Assembly (NCBI GenBank): GCA_025800125.1
Contig: JAOXSF010000035.1
Coordinates: forward strand, 85,438 to 149,437
Length of the DNA: 64,000 nucleotides
Source of the DNA: Marinobacterium sp.
GTDB taxonomy: Bacteria > Pseudomonadota > Gammaproteobacteria > Pseudomonadales > Balneatricaceae
Reading direction: 5' to 3'
Positions 47,386 through 56,742 of this stretch are shown here, piece after piece; within the stretch, counting starts at the first letter, position 1, and each line of letters starts with the position of its first letter. The translations under genes were made by a program, and so were the position numbers. The notes under the pieces were generated by a model that had not been told where the DNA came from, made no database searches, and saw only the letters and a program-made list of their open reading frames with translations.

Positions 47386-48362
47386 TACCGGTCTCCGGTT
47401 TCGGTTGCTGATATAAGCTGTTCGCGTGATGTGCTGCCGGTGGTCTTCAGAATTGCTTTGACATGGTTTTTAACCGTGGCTTCGCTAATACCCAGCGCTG
47501 CTGCAATCACTTTATTGGGCAGGCCTTTTTTCAACAGTGTAAGTACCTCATGCTGACGTCGGGTCAGTGTCATTTGTGCGGGCAGTCGCACCTGAATATA
47601 CAGCAGGCCACAGGCGTTGTGAGTTTCAAACTGTAAGCCGTTTATTTCGAATGCTGTTATATCGGAGTGTTCTGGCAGCGGAAATTTCCCAGCATCAATC
47701 AGGCTATACTGGTGAGCCAGTGCCATAAAATCTGCCTCGGCTTCAATCATATTGCCGTAGTGGTCCAGTACTGCGCGGGTGGTGCTTTGCTTGCCTGAAG
47801 GAAACTGGAAGCCATTCAGAATATTCAGTTTCAGGGCAGCGGTGAGGTTGGGTACCAGAAACTCTTTGATCTGCTTTTCTCTGTCGCTGAATGGTCGCGT
47901 TTTACTATGCCGTGCCAGTGTGACGATATTCATCAGCTGGTTTTCAGGGGCAACGCAGAGGGTCATCAGTGAGTGATGCAGCTGATATTTATCACAGTAC
48001 AGTTTATACATATCCGAGTTTAACCATTCTGCTTCAGGCATCAGGTCCAGAATATCGCGGGTACGGCCCAGCTGACCGAGCATGGCTCCGAATACCTGTT
48101 GTACCTGTTGGGAAACCGTGGCCAGGTGGTGGTAGTCCTCTATAAAGCCGTCGGGCAGGTTCAGGGTCAGGGCATCGTGTTCATAGAAAGGGATCTGTTG
48201 CTCGGCGCGGGTAAGCCAGACGCCGCTGTCGGCATCGAGGTATTGCGCAAATACTCTGAATGCAGCCTCTTTGAACAGAGGCAGAGGTGTGGTTAAGGCA
48301 AGCTGGTAAAACTGGCTGACCACCGCGTTTAACGGGTGGTAAATTTCAAGACTGTTATTCAT
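47385..48362 (-). CDS. LuxR-type transcriptional regulator A
   Basis: The 325-residue first gene of the pair has an uncharacterised N-terminal region (about 1-260) and a LuxR-type HTH ([20 protein letters not shown], then [13 protein letters not shown], about 262-310). The same architecture as its downstream neighbour suggests an old duplication followed by strong divergence. It is divergent from the secreted-protein gene across 368 bp, a plausible target promoter. Confidence 0.85.
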   Translation of the reverse strand: MNNSLEIYHPLNAVVSQFYQLALTTPLPLFKEAAFRVFAQYLDADSGVWLTRAEQQIPFYEHDALTLNLPDGFIEDYHHLATVSQQVQQVFGAMLGQLGRTRDILDLMPEAEWLNSDMYKLYCDKYQLHHSLMTLCVAPENQLMNIVTLARHSKTRPFSDREKQIKEFLVPNLTAALKLNILNGFQFPSGKQSTTRAVLDHYGNMIEAEADFMALAHQYSLIDAGKFPLPEHSDITAFEINGLQFETHNACGLLYIQVRLPAQMTLTRRQHEVLTLLKKGLPNKVIAAALGISEATVKNHVKAILKTTGSTSREQLISATETGDR

Positions 48363-48730
48363 CCGTTCAGGTATCAGTTGCAGAATCCTCGCGTTATTAA
48401 ATTAGCCCTATCCCCCTATGTAAACCCGCATAATCGTTACCTCTGATGGGTAACAGTTACTAACAATGCCCGAATAATCCGCCGTCAACTCTCTGCTTCT
48501 ATAGAAAACCTGCTGCCACCAACCCCTGATTGTCAGGGCCTGACGCCTTTCCTAGACTGCGCCGCCATACACCTGTCTGGCTACCAGGCAGGGTGCTTTT
48601 TAAGAGCCTGCTGTTAAGAACCCGCTGTTAAGACCCCGATTGCTAAGAAACAGCTTTAACGCACGGGGTCGAACAAACGGTTTTAAAGGACGGCCTTTAA
48701 AGGACATCAGGTCAGATTAACGGAGACAGA
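48363..48730. other. 368-bp divergent promoter region
   Basis: Between regulator A and the secreted-protein gene; no ORF. Bases 48605-48650 contain a degenerate repeat (about 15 bp) with a CTGTTAAGA core, and 48675-48705 another with TTTAAAGGA. It should hold both promoters. Confidence 0.5.
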
Positions 48731-50038
48731 ATGAAACCCCTGGCACTTTTATCCGGCATGCTTATCGCGACCACACTGGCAACGACGGTACAGGCTGAAG
48801 AGATCTCTTTAACCGACGCCAGTGCCCCCTACGCGAGCAGAAGCTGCCCATTAACCCATCATATTGCCCATAAAACAGCGCTGCCAGCGGATTGCCGTTG
48901 TGGCACCAACCGTTCTAATACCGGTGGTATACACGTCTGTCAGCGTCCTTACGAAGTGGCGCGTAATATGGGCGTCAATATTGGCAAGGGCCCTTCGTTT
49001 GCCAATTATTACAATGCCCATCTGACCGGTGGTTTTATCGACTACGCCAATAATGAGCTGATCGCCTCAGTGCAATGGGATGCGGGTGCAGAGTCGAAAG
49101 GGCTGGTTGTTGCGTACAATCTTGATGACTGGTCGCGCCGCTTTATCAGTGGGGATGCTGAAGATGAGTATGGACACAAAGTCATTGCCGAAGGGCCTCG
49201 TTTTTTTGAATTGAAAGAGATTCAGCCAGGTATTGATGGCTTCTGGTATGGCTTTGGCTATGAACAGGGCAAGTCGGGTGGTGGTGCCCGTATTTTTCGG
49301 ATCAACCCCAAAACGGGCGAGCGACATGTAATCTGGCAAGGGCGTACAGCGGACTATGGTCAGTGTCCATCAGGGCGCAAAACCATTCGTCGCCCGAGCC
49401 AGCAATATGTTCAGTATACGCAGGATGTATTTACGGTTGACCCGAAGGATGGTTCGTTTCTGGTGGCGTTCAGTAATAACAAAATGGGGGGAACCGGCCT
49501 TGCCCGTATTTCACCAGATGGCAGTCAGTGTGACTTTGTCACACTCAGTGGTCGGCGTGATGACGGATTAAAGAAAGGGCGAGGCTTTAATATGCGTGGG
49601 CCTATGCTGGGCATTTATCTGCATGATGGAAAAATCTATACGCACTCCACTGGAGAAAAAACATTCTTCGAAATTGATCCGGCCAGTGGCGACCGCAAAG
49701 CGCTGACCCGACGCAGCCCCAGACCTCCAGCCTGGCGACGTGTGGTGTGGGACGAGCAGCGTAAGGTGTTCTGGGTGTCTGGCAAAATGAATTCAGTAAC
49801 CGTAACCGCCTACGACCCGGCCCTCAACAAGTACCTGGTGGCCCATAAAACCTGCGGTAAAAAATCGCACTGGGGCTGGTTTCCGCTCTGCATGCAGGGG
49901 CCAATGCGCATCAACTCACTCAACTATGGCCCGATGTGGCTGAATAAAAACACCGGCAACCTGATATTCGGCCAGGACGCCATCGGCATTGTTGAATTTG
50001 AGCCTGAAACCGGTAACTCGATCAACCGCAGCTTCTGA
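48731..50038 (+). CDS. Secreted Cys-rich protein of unknown function, possible beta-propeller
   Basis: The 435 residues carry a clear Sec signal peptide (cleavage near VQAEE). The mature part has about eight Cys (SRSC, DCRC, HVC, QC, QC, KTC, PLC), suggesting disulfides in the periplasm or outside. Blade-like segments (SFLVAFSNN, FEIDPASGDRK, NLIFGQDAIGIVEFEPETG) hint at a propeller. I do not recognise the family. The gene has GGAG six bases before ATG and is followed by repeats and a strong terminator, so it is a single-gene unit. Confidence 0.75.
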   Translation: MKPLALLSGMLIATTLATTVQAEEISLTDASAPYASRSCPLTHHIAHKTALPADCRCGTNRSNTGGIHVCQRPYEVARNMGVNIGKGPSFANYYNAHLTGGFIDYANNELIASVQWDAGAESKGLVVAYNLDDWSRRFISGDAEDEYGHKVIAEGPRFFELKEIQPGIDGFWYGFGYEQGKSGGGARIFRINPKTGERHVIWQGRTADYGQCPSGRKTIRRPSQQYVQYTQDVFTVDPKDGSFLVAFSNNKMGGTGLARISPDGSQCDFVTLSGRRDDGLKKGRGFNMRGPMLGIYLHDGKIYTHSTGEKTFFEIDPASGDRKALTRRSPRPPAWRRVVWDEQRKVFWVSGKMNSVTVTAYDPALNKYLVAHKTCGKKSHWGWFPLCMQGPMRINSLNYGPMWLNKNTGNLIFGQDAIGIVEFEPETGNSINRSF

Positions 50039-50110
50039 GTTGATAAGGCTTCTGAGCAGAGACTGTTTCTGAACAGACTACCGTTTCTGAACAGGCTGCC
50101 GTTTCTGAAT
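50034..50110. repeat. 17/18-bp tandem repeat starting at the secreted-protein stop codon
   Basis: TTCTGA recurs at the gene's own stop (TGA 50036-50038) and with TGA at 50053, 50070, 50088 and 50106, i.e. periods of 17, 17, 18 and 18 bp. Units share TTCTGAACAG-like sequence. Confidence 0.8.
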
Positions 50111-50147
50111 AGATACTGCTTTAACAGATATGAAGGAAGGGGGACAC

Positions 50148-50181
50148 AAACGCCGCCCAGGCTAATCCGGGCGGCGTTTTT
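50148..50181. terminator. Bidirectional rho-independent terminator
   Basis: AAACGCCGCCC/GGGCGGCGTTTTT stem of at least eight G-C-rich pairs, flanked by A and T runs. It lies between convergent genes (secreted protein and the small minus-strand ORF). Confidence 0.9.
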
Positions 50182-50237
50182 ATAGTGCAGGTTTTTATAT
50201 CAGTGATCAGTGCAGCGCTGTTATATCAGAGTCGCGC

Positions 50238-50423
50238 TTAAAGCTGGCGTGCGGTGGTTTCATACTGTTCTGCCAGCCAGAGTTCGGCGGCGCAGCTGGC
50301 TTCATCGCGCAGGGTGTCAGCTTTGCGCAGTAGCTCGCCAACCAGCTGGTCGCGGGAAATATCCGGTTGCTGTTCGTTGTTATCAGAGGGTTTCAGTGCG
50401 GCGGCCATCGTTCGGTAGTCCAT
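50238..50423 (-). CDS. Small hypothetical protein
   Basis: A 61-residue acidic helical protein (SRDQLVGELLRKADTLRDEA), with AAGGGA about eight bases before its ATG. No family is recognised. It sits opposite the M20 gene's leader, with a shared terminator beyond. A plausible small gene, but coding is not proven by length alone. Confidence 0.55.
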   Translation of the reverse strand: MDYRTMAAALKPSDNNEQQPDISRDQLVGELLRKADTLRDEASCAAELWLAEQYETTARQL

Positions 50424-50790
50424 TATTGCATCCCTTTTGCTGAATTGATCATCCGGCTTTATATCAGTCCGGTTCTGCTGTGCTGAGGCTGCACTGGCTG
50501 TTTTCAGCTCTGTTTGCAGTAATCGTTCAGGTTAACGGCAATCGACTGTGGCCACACAGTCGATCAATCAGCACAGCCGTTCAAACGGGAGTTTTCCCCC
50601 GAGCCCTTAAGGCTAGACCAGCTTTGCCAATATGCCAGCATGGCGTTTAATAAATCTGCCACGGTGGGCTGTTTAAGTACCCACCTCAGCTGCTCGTCAC
50701 GCTGTTTCTGGCCAGGTTCCGGCCCGGCTATCATCTGTGGGGTTGATCTTCTATGCTTGCAGCCTTCGACGATTTCCAAGGAGACTGCCT

Positions 50791-51969
50791 GTGACCGTAC
50801 CTGCCTGGCCCATTCGCCCCGACAGCCCACTGCATCAGCATATGCGCCACTGGCGGCGCGATTTCCATGCCCATCCTGAAACCGCCTTTGAAGAGTTTCG
50901 TACCGCTGAGCGGGTAGCTTTATTGCTGGAATCTTTTGGCCTGGAGGTACATACCGGGCTGGCTCAGACCGGTGTTGTGGCAACGCTGCAAGGTAACCGG
51001 CCCGGCCATGGCATGCTTGGCTTGCGGGCGGATATGGACGCGCTGAATCTACAGGAGCTGAATACCTTTGCGCATTGTTCAAAGCATGTGGGCAAGATGC
51101 ACGGTTGTGGCCATGATGGCCATACCACCATGTTGCTGGGAGCGGCGAAGCATCTGGCGGATCACCCGGATTTTGCCGGTACGGTGGTGTTTATCTTCCA
51201 GCCTGCTGAAGAGGGTCATGCTGGCGCGCGGGCGATGATTGAGGCCGGGCTGTTTGAGCGTTTCCCGGTGGATGCCGTCTATGGCATGCATAACTGGCCA
51301 GGGCTGGAAGCGGGTACTTTTGCGGTACATGATGGCCCGGTGATGGCGTCGATGGATAAATTCTATATCACTATCACTGGCCATGGTGGCCATGCCGCGA
51401 TGCCGCACCTGGGGACAGACCCGGTACTGGTGGCGGGCCATCTGATTACGGCGTTGCAGTCCATCGTCAGCCGTAATCTGGACCCGCAGCAGTCCGGGGT
51501 GGTGAGTGTTACCACCATGCATGGCGGTGATGCTCATAATGTAATTCCTGAAACGATCAAGCTGTCGGGCACCTGTCGCAGTTTCTCACCACAGGTACAG
51601 GACTTGCTGGAACAGCAGATTAACCGCCAGGTGGAGCATATCTGCGCTGCTTTTGGTGCCCGTGGTGAACTGCGCTATGAACGCCACTATCCTGCGACGA
51701 TCAATACCGCAGCACATGCTGACATCTGTGCCGATGTGGCGGGCGCGCTGAGTCATCAGTCGGTGTTGCGCAATGAAACGCCAAGTATGGGGGCCGAAGA
51801 TTTTGCCTTTATGCTGCAAGCCCGTCCGGGTGCTTATATCTGGCTGGGTAATGGCAGTGCTGAGGGCGGGCGAGGCCTGCATAACCCCTATTACGATTTC
51901 AATGACAGCATTCTGCCGCTGGGTGCCAGTTACTGGGTGCAGCTGGTGTATAGCCAGCTGCAAGGCTGA
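50791..51969 (+). CDS. M20D-family amidohydrolase
   Basis: Metal-dependent hydrolase of N-acyl amino acids (hippurate, IAA-amino-acid or similar; substrate unknown). The GTG at 50791 with AAGGAG seven bases upstream gives 392 residues; the ATG-like frame at 50737 lacks a ribosome site. Metal ligands are seen in MHGCGHDGH, PAEEGHAGA, and MHNWPG, with the dimerisation domain in the middle (TITGHGGHAAMPH). It is a single gene followed by a 15-bp repeat. Confidence 0.9.
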   Translation: MTVPAWPIRPDSPLHQHMRHWRRDFHAHPETAFEEFRTAERVALLLESFGLEVHTGLAQTGVVATLQGNRPGHGMLGLRADMDALNLQELNTFAHCSKHVGKMHGCGHDGHTTMLLGAAKHLADHPDFAGTVVFIFQPAEEGHAGARAMIEAGLFERFPVDAVYGMHNWPGLEAGTFAVHDGPVMASMDKFYITITGHGGHAAMPHLGTDPVLVAGHLITALQSIVSRNLDPQQSGVVSVTTMHGGDAHNVIPETIKLSGTCRSFSPQVQDLLEQQINRQVEHICAAFGARGELRYERHYPATINTAAHADICADVAGALSHQSVLRNETPSMGAEDFAFMLQARPGAYIWLGNGSAEGGRGLHNPYYDFNDSILPLGASYWVQLVYSQLQG

Positions 51970-51983
51970 ACGGCTGTTGGCTT

Positions 51984-52058
51984 ATGTTCTCAGTACAGAT
52001 GTTCTAAGTGCAGATGTTCTAAGTGCAGATGTTCTCAATGCAGATGTTCTCAATGCAG
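51984..52058. repeat. 15-bp tandem repeat, five copies
   Basis: Five contiguous 15-bp units starting at 51984, 51999, 52014, 52029 and 52044, with ATGTTCT at the start of each. The second and third are identical, as are the fourth and fifth. The last overlaps the 3' end of the DUF6482 gene, so part of that C-terminus is repeat-derived. Confidence 0.92.
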
Positions 52059-52409
52059 GTTATTGCCTGAGGGCGGTTGATTTAATGGATGGCCGGGCAG
52101 GGGTTCGGCCAGATCGGTATTGCCCAGCGGGACTTCCAGCTGGTTACTGTCGGTGCGTACCGGCTGGCCGACCATCTCGTCGTGAGCGCTCTGATGGCGT
52201 AGCACAAAGTTGCTGACGGGCAGGTTCTGAAACAGCCCCTGCAATTGCAGTTTGTTATGGCTGCGCAGTACGCGGCCATCCAGATCAGTGACCAGGAATT
52301 CATCACCATTGACGCTGATTGACAGCTGGTAGAGGCAGAGATCAACGGCCTGAATGATGACTTTGTCGATATGAGACAGGGTGGGCAGGTCGGTATAGGG
52401 TATTTTCAC
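52050..52409 (-). CDS. DUF6482-family protein
   Basis: The 119 residues fit a small uncharacterised family of pseudomonads, with YQLSISVNGDEFLVTD and LRHQSAHDEMVGQP in order. A GTG at 52409 with GGAG eight bases upstream was chosen; the longer frame to 52499 is unlike the family. The last residues (LNQPPSGNNLH) extend into the tandem repeat. It follows lnt on the same strand by 127 bp upstream (lnt ends at 52536 and reads toward it). Function unknown. Confidence 0.75.
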   Translation of the reverse strand: MKIPYTDLPTLSHIDKVIIQAVDLCLYQLSISVNGDEFLVTDLDGRVLRSHNKLQLQGLFQNLPVSNFVLRHQSAHDEMVGQPVRTDSNQLEVPLGNTDLAEPLPGHPLNQPPSGNNLH

Positions 52410-52535
52410 AGGCGGGACTCCAGCAGCAGGCAGAGAAAAATAGACAACCAGGAAAGAAGCAACCGGCATAGCTACGTTGCCGGTTGCTGTCTGGATCATC
52501 TCTGCGTTCAGACCGGTGATTTCTGTGCCTGTTCC

Positions 52536-54068
52536 TCAGACCCGGGCAAAGGGGGTATCCTGTACTGTGATATGGCGACGGCGAAAACTGCCCAGCATCA
52601 GTGCTCCGGCCAGAAGCAGGCTGGGCCAGACGCCCAGTTGCTGCCAGGGGGTCTGGCCCTGCATGCTGGTCACTTCGCCGGTCAACAGCGCAACGGTGTA
52701 GCGCGGTGCCTGTGCGGTGATGTTGCCCTGTGGGTCAACCAGCGCACTGATACCGTTGTTGGTACCACGAATCAGCCAGCGACCATTTTCCAGCGCGCGC
52801 ATACGGGCAATCTGCATATGCTGATCTGGCGCTATAGAGTGGCCAAACCAGGTATCGTTTGAGACCGTCAGCAGCATGTTAGCGCTGCGGGCCGCTTCAC
52901 GCACCAGTGCCGGATAGGCGATCTCATAACAGATGGCGCTGGCCAGCTCAGTACCATTGATACGCAGGTTCTGCTGCCCGGCAGCAGGCAGACTGAAGTT
53001 GGAAGCAGGCAGGTTAAAGAAATCCACCAGACCCCGTATCACCGCTTCCAGTGGCAGGTATTCACCAAATGGCACCAGCCGCTGTTTGTGATAGATACCA
53101 GCACCGCCACTGACCACTGCCAGCGAGTTATGAAAACGGTAACCGCCAGGTTGTTCCGGGTCGGCAATGGCGGCGGGCATACCACTGATCAGGCTGATGC
53201 CTTGCTCATCCAGCCGGGCAAAAGTATCACCCAGATAGGGCAGCGCATTGCGATAGAGCGCCGGGATAGCGGTTTCCGGCCAGACAATCAGCTCGGTGCC
53301 TGGTTGTTCCTGCTCTACCTGTGCGGTCAGACGTTGATAGCGCTGTAAAATGCCGGGCAGCTGGCTGCGTTGCCATTTGATTGCCTGTGGAATATCAGCC
53401 TGTACTACCGCGACAGACAGGGTGCGCTGTGGTTCTGTCCACTGAGTGGGCAGCTGTGTTGCAACCAGCCAGGGCAGAGTCAGTACTACGGCGGCCACCA
53501 TACGGGCCATGCGACCAGAGCGACGGCGGCTCAGTGCGACCAGCGCGCTACCTCCCAGCGCTACCCAGAGCGACAGCAGCCAGACCCCGCCCAGCGGTGC
53601 CCAGGCTTGCAGAGGCGTGTCCAGGCTGGCATAGCCCAGGTACAGCCAGGGAAAGCCGGTCAGCAGCCAGCTGCGCAGCCACTCAAACAGCCACCAGAGC
53701 CCGGCAAAGGCCAGCCAGCTGTAACGACTGCCATTGAGGTAACGGCCATAAAGCCCGCCTTGTATGGCAAACAGCAGTGCCAGCGCCGCAACAAATGCGC
53801 CCGTCAGCAGCAGGGCAACCGGTAGTGGTGTAGTGCTGTGTTCGCTGATGGAGACAAATACCCAGCTGACTCCGGCACCAAATACCCCCAGGCCATAACT
53901 CCAGCCCAGTGCAATACTGTGTCGTACACTGAGGGTATTACGACTGAGCAGCCAGAAAAACAGTGCCGGAGAGAGCCAGGCCAGTGGCCAGAAATTGAAA
54001 GGGGCCAGTGCTGCTGGCAGTGCAGCACCGGCCAGAATGGCAGACAGAAACGGTAACGCTTTTTTCAC
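52536..54068 (-). CDS. lnt: Apolipoprotein N-acyltransferase
   Basis: Adds the third acyl chain to the N-terminal Cys of lipoproteins in the inner membrane. The 510 residues have about seven N-terminal helices and a nitrilase-like domain with the triad Glu (VWPETAIP), Lys (HKQRLVPFGEYLP) and Cys (ASAICYEIAYP). Located behind corC, as in the conserved ybeZ-ybeY-corC-lnt order; the corC stop is 4 bp away. Confidence 0.96.
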   Translation of the reverse strand: MKKALPFLSAILAGAALPAALAPFNFWPLAWLSPALFFWLLSRNTLSVRHSIALGWSYGLGVFGAGVSWVFVSISEHSTTPLPVALLLTGAFVAALALLFAIQGGLYGRYLNGSRYSWLAFAGLWWLFEWLRSWLLTGFPWLYLGYASLDTPLQAWAPLGGVWLLSLWVALGGSALVALSRRRSGRMARMVAAVVLTLPWLVATQLPTQWTEPQRTLSVAVVQADIPQAIKWQRSQLPGILQRYQRLTAQVEQEQPGTELIVWPETAIPALYRNALPYLGDTFARLDEQGISLISGMPAAIADPEQPGGYRFHNSLAVVSGGAGIYHKQRLVPFGEYLPLEAVIRGLVDFFNLPASNFSLPAAGQQNLRINGTELASAICYEIAYPALVREAARSANMLLTVSNDTWFGHSIAPDQHMQIARMRALENGRWLIRGTNNGISALVDPQGNITAQAPRYTVALLTGEVTSMQGQTPWQQLGVWPSLLLAGALMLGSFRRRHITVQDTPFARV

Positions 54069-54072
54069 CGCT

Positions 54073-54912
54073 TCAGTCCTGTACGCGGGTGACCTGCATC
54101 AGACGGATGCGGCGGTTATCGGCGGACAGAATACGGAAGTTAAAGCCGTTGATTTCGACACTTTCATCTTTCTCTGGCAGATGGCCAAAGCGTTGCGTGA
54201 TGATACCGCCCATAGTGTCGAATTCTTCTTCCGGGAAGCCGGTTTCGAAGTATTCGTTAAAGTCGTCCACCGGGGTCAGTGCCTTGACGATCCAGCCGTT
54301 GTCATCGAACGGGCGGATATTGCCGTCATCTTCCTCGTGGTCGTGCTCGTCTTCGATCTCACCGACGATCTGTTCCAGTACGTCCTCAATGGTGATCAGC
54401 CCGGCGATACCACCGTACTCGTCGATCACAATGGCCATGTGGTTACGGGTCTGCTGGAACTCGCTCAGCAGTACGTTCAGGCGTTTGGACTCGGGAATAA
54501 ACGTAGCAGGGCGCAATTTTTTGCTGATGTCTACATGCTCCAGCGTTTCTTCCAGAATCAGTGGCAGCAGGTCTTTGGCCAGCAGAATGCCCAGAATTTC
54601 ATCCGGGGTTTCGCCCATCACCGGAAAGCGGGAGTGGGCGCTGTTGATAATAACGGGGAGGAACTCTTTCGGGGTCTGTTCGGCTTCCACCACTACCATC
54701 TGGGAGCGTGGCACCATCACATCGCGCACCTGCATTTCGGAAACCTGCATGGCGCCTTCAATAATGCTCAGTGCTTCGTTGTCGAGCACATTGTCTTCTG
54801 CCGCTTCTTTCAGCTCGGTCAGCAGGTCTTCCCGTGAACGGGGTTCGTCGGAAAAGGCCTGTGCTATTTTTTCAAACCAGCCGCGCGGCTGGCCCGATCG
54901 CTCTTCGCTCAT
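54073..54912 (-). CDS. corC: CorC/HlyC-family CBS-domain protein
   Basis: The 279 residues hold two CBS domains (around 65-185) and a C-terminal CorC_HlyC domain (ending RIRLMQVTRVQD). It lacks the DUF21 membrane domain of longer relatives. Often linked to Mg2+/Co2+ efflux, although cytoplasmic CorC's role is debated. It sits between ybeY and lnt, 12 bp after ybeY. Confidence 0.93.
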   Translation of the reverse strand: MSEERSGQPRGWFEKIAQAFSDEPRSREDLLTELKEAAEDNVLDNEALSIIEGAMQVSEMQVRDVMVPRSQMVVVEAEQTPKEFLPVIINSAHSRFPVMGETPDEILGILLAKDLLPLILEETLEHVDISKKLRPATFIPESKRLNVLLSEFQQTRNHMAIVIDEYGGIAGLITIEDVLEQIVGEIEDEHDHEEDDGNIRPFDDNGWIVKALTPVDDFNEYFETGFPEEEFDTMGGIITQRFGHLPEKDESVEINGFNFRILSADNRRIRLMQVTRVQD

Positions 54913-54924
54913 CGTTTCTCTCGG

Positions 54925-55437
54925 TTAGTCATCCTGGTAAGGGTCGTCAATCGACAGACTGGCCAGAATTTCACGCTCCAGCCCTTCCATGATCTCCGCG
55001 TCTCTGTCATTTATATGGTCGTAGCCGAGCAGATGCAAGCTGCCGTGTACGATCATATGTGCCCAGTGGTGATGCAGGGCTTTGTTCTGTTCTGCTGCTT
55101 CCTGCGCGACCACGCGAGCGCAGACCACCAGGTCACCCAGAATGGTGTCTGGCTGTTCCTGTTGCAGTTCTGCCTGCATCGCTGCGATCACCTCATCGGG
55201 CAGATCGGTTGGCAGCTCTGGCATTTCGAACGGAAAAGACAGCACATTGGTTGGCTTGTCCTTGCCCCGGTACTGGAGGTTCAGCTCATGACTTTCCGCT
55301 TCATCAACAATGCGGATGCACAGTTCGCCTTCATCCTCGCGACCGGCCAGCGCTGCCTCAACCCACTGCTGAAACAGCGCCGGGGTTGGCAGGCCTTGCG
55401 GGTCTACTTCGTATTGCACTTCAATTGTGATGTTCAT
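54925..55437 (-). CDS. ybeY: Endoribonuclease YbeY
   Basis: Metal-dependent RNase in 16S rRNA maturation and ribosome quality control. The 170 residues contain the zinc-binding motif [11 protein letters not shown] with a third His. The start overlaps the PhoH stop by 4 bp. Confidence 0.96.
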   Translation of the reverse strand: MNITIEVQYEVDPQGLPTPALFQQWVEAALAGREDEGELCIRIVDEAESHELNLQYRGKDKPTNVLSFPFEMPELPTDLPDEVIAAMQAELQQEQPDTILGDLVVCARVVAQEAAEQNKALHHHWAHMIVHGSLHLLGYDHINDRDAEIMEGLEREILASLSIDDPYQDD

Positions 55438-56573
55438 GCGCCGGTCGCCCCTTCAGCGGCAACCGCCTCGTTGGCAAGCGTCTCGTTGGTAAGTGTTTCC
55501 ACCGGTGTCAGTGCCTGTACCATGGTGGACTGGGCCTGGCGTTCTGCTTCGCGCTCTGCTTTTTTAGCCGCTTTGCGTGCTTCAAGGCGTTTCTCTTCAT
55601 CTGCTTCGTAGCGGTCGTACGCGCGCACAATATGCTGTACCAGCGGGTGGCGCACCACATCTTTGGCGTTGAAGTGGGTAAAGCCGATTCCTTCTACACC
55701 GTCCAGTACTTTCATGGCATGTACCAGCCCGGACTGAGTGCCGCGAGGCAGGTCAACCTGAGTAATGTCGCCGGTAATGACGGCGGTAGAGCCGAAACCG
55801 ATACGGGTCAGGAACATTTTCATCTGTTCGCGAGTGGTGTTCTGGCTCTCGTCCAGAATTACGAACGAGCCATTCAGAGTACGACCACGCATATAGGCCA
55901 GCGGCGCAACTTCGATAACGTTCTTTTCGATCAGCTTGGTGACTTTCTCAAAGCCGATCATCTCATACAGAGCGTCGTAGAGTGGGCGCAGATAAGGGTC
56001 AACTTTCTGGCTCAGATCACCGGGCAGAAAGCCCAGTTTCTCGCCAGCTTCCACGGCCGGGCGTACCAGCAGAATACGGTCGATTTCTTCCCGTTCCAGC
56101 GCTTCTACCGCGCAGGCAACCGCCAGCCAGGTTTTACCCGTACCGGCCGGGCCGATGCCGAAGTTAATGTCGTGGTAGCGGATGGAGCGGATATACTTTT
56201 TCTGATTGGGGCCACGGGGGCGGATCATGCCCTTGCGGGTGCGAATCTCAACCGGGGCTTCGCAGTCGCTGTCTTCTTCTTCTTCGGCCAGTTGCTGCTC
56301 AACGCCGGACTGTTGCAGATAGAGGTGTACTTCATCGGGGGTCAGCTGATGGCCGCTGGTGGCCTGCTGGTAAAGCTCTTCAAGCATATTGCCGACAACC
56401 CGTACCACATCGGATTCACCCTTGAGCTGGAACTGGTTACCCCGGTTGTGGATCGCCACCGGCAGGCGTGCTTCGATCAGGCGGATATGTTCATCAAGCT
56501 GGCCACAGAGGTTGGCCAGGTAGTCCGGGTTGTCCGGCTCCAGCGTTAGCTGCAGGGTATGTGCGGTATTCAA
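55434..56573 (-). CDS. ybeZ: PhoH-like ATPase YbeZ
   Basis: P-loop ATPase partner of YbeY. The 379 residues have [13 protein letters not shown] (Walker A), [11 protein letters not shown] (Walker B), and an Ala/Glu/Arg-rich C-terminal tail. A TTG at 56573 follows AAGGAG by four bases and gives the usual N-terminus NTAHTLQL; the longer open frame to 56642 is unlikely. It follows miaB across 165 bp that contain a tandem repeat. Confidence 0.94.
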   Translation of the reverse strand: MNTAHTLQLTLEPDNPDYLANLCGQLDEHIRLIEARLPVAIHNRGNQFQLKGESDVVRVVGNMLEELYQQATSGHQLTPDEVHLYLQQSGVEQQLAEEEEDSDCEAPVEIRTRKGMIRPRGPNQKKYIRSIRYHDINFGIGPAGTGKTWLAVACAVEALEREEIDRILLVRPAVEAGEKLGFLPGDLSQKVDPYLRPLYDALYEMIGFEKVTKLIEKNVIEVAPLAYMRGRTLNGSFVILDESQNTTREQMKMFLTRIGFGSTAVITGDITQVDLPRGTQSGLVHAMKVLDGVEGIGFTHFNAKDVVRHPLVQHIVRAYDRYEADEEKRLEARKAAKKAEREAERQAQSTMVQALTPVETLTNETLANEAVAAEGATGA

Positions 56574-56674
56574 AAGTACTCCTTGGTTCAGACTGACCAG
56601 GCCATTACAACCCGGCCTGGACAGCCAGTCTGCGGGCGGCATCTGCCATGCCCGTTACTTATTTAGCGTTCGTT

Positions 56675-56742
56675 GCCTGTCAGTACCGGTTTCTTGTCAA
56701 TACCAGTTACTTGTCAGTACCAGTTACTTGTCAGTACCAGTT
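56675..56742. repeat. 17-bp tandem repeat containing the miaB stop codon
   Basis: Four contiguous 17-bp units at 56675, 56692, 56709 and 56726; the last two are identical. The repeat ends in the miaB stop codon. On the minus strand TAACTGG, where TAA is the stop, recurs in the following units; 17 bp is not a codon multiple, so the frame shifts each time. Confidence 0.85.

Noticed and set aside
48731..50038. Secreted protein considered as a known YVTN-type propeller or a sugar-binding lectin
   Set aside because: No YVTN or lectin motif is visible; the fold guess is left as possible only.
50564..51082. 172-codon minus-strand ORF opposite the start of the M20 amidohydrolase
   Set aside because: It overlaps the well-supported M20 gene on the other strand and has the composition of a shadow frame, with no recognisable domain.
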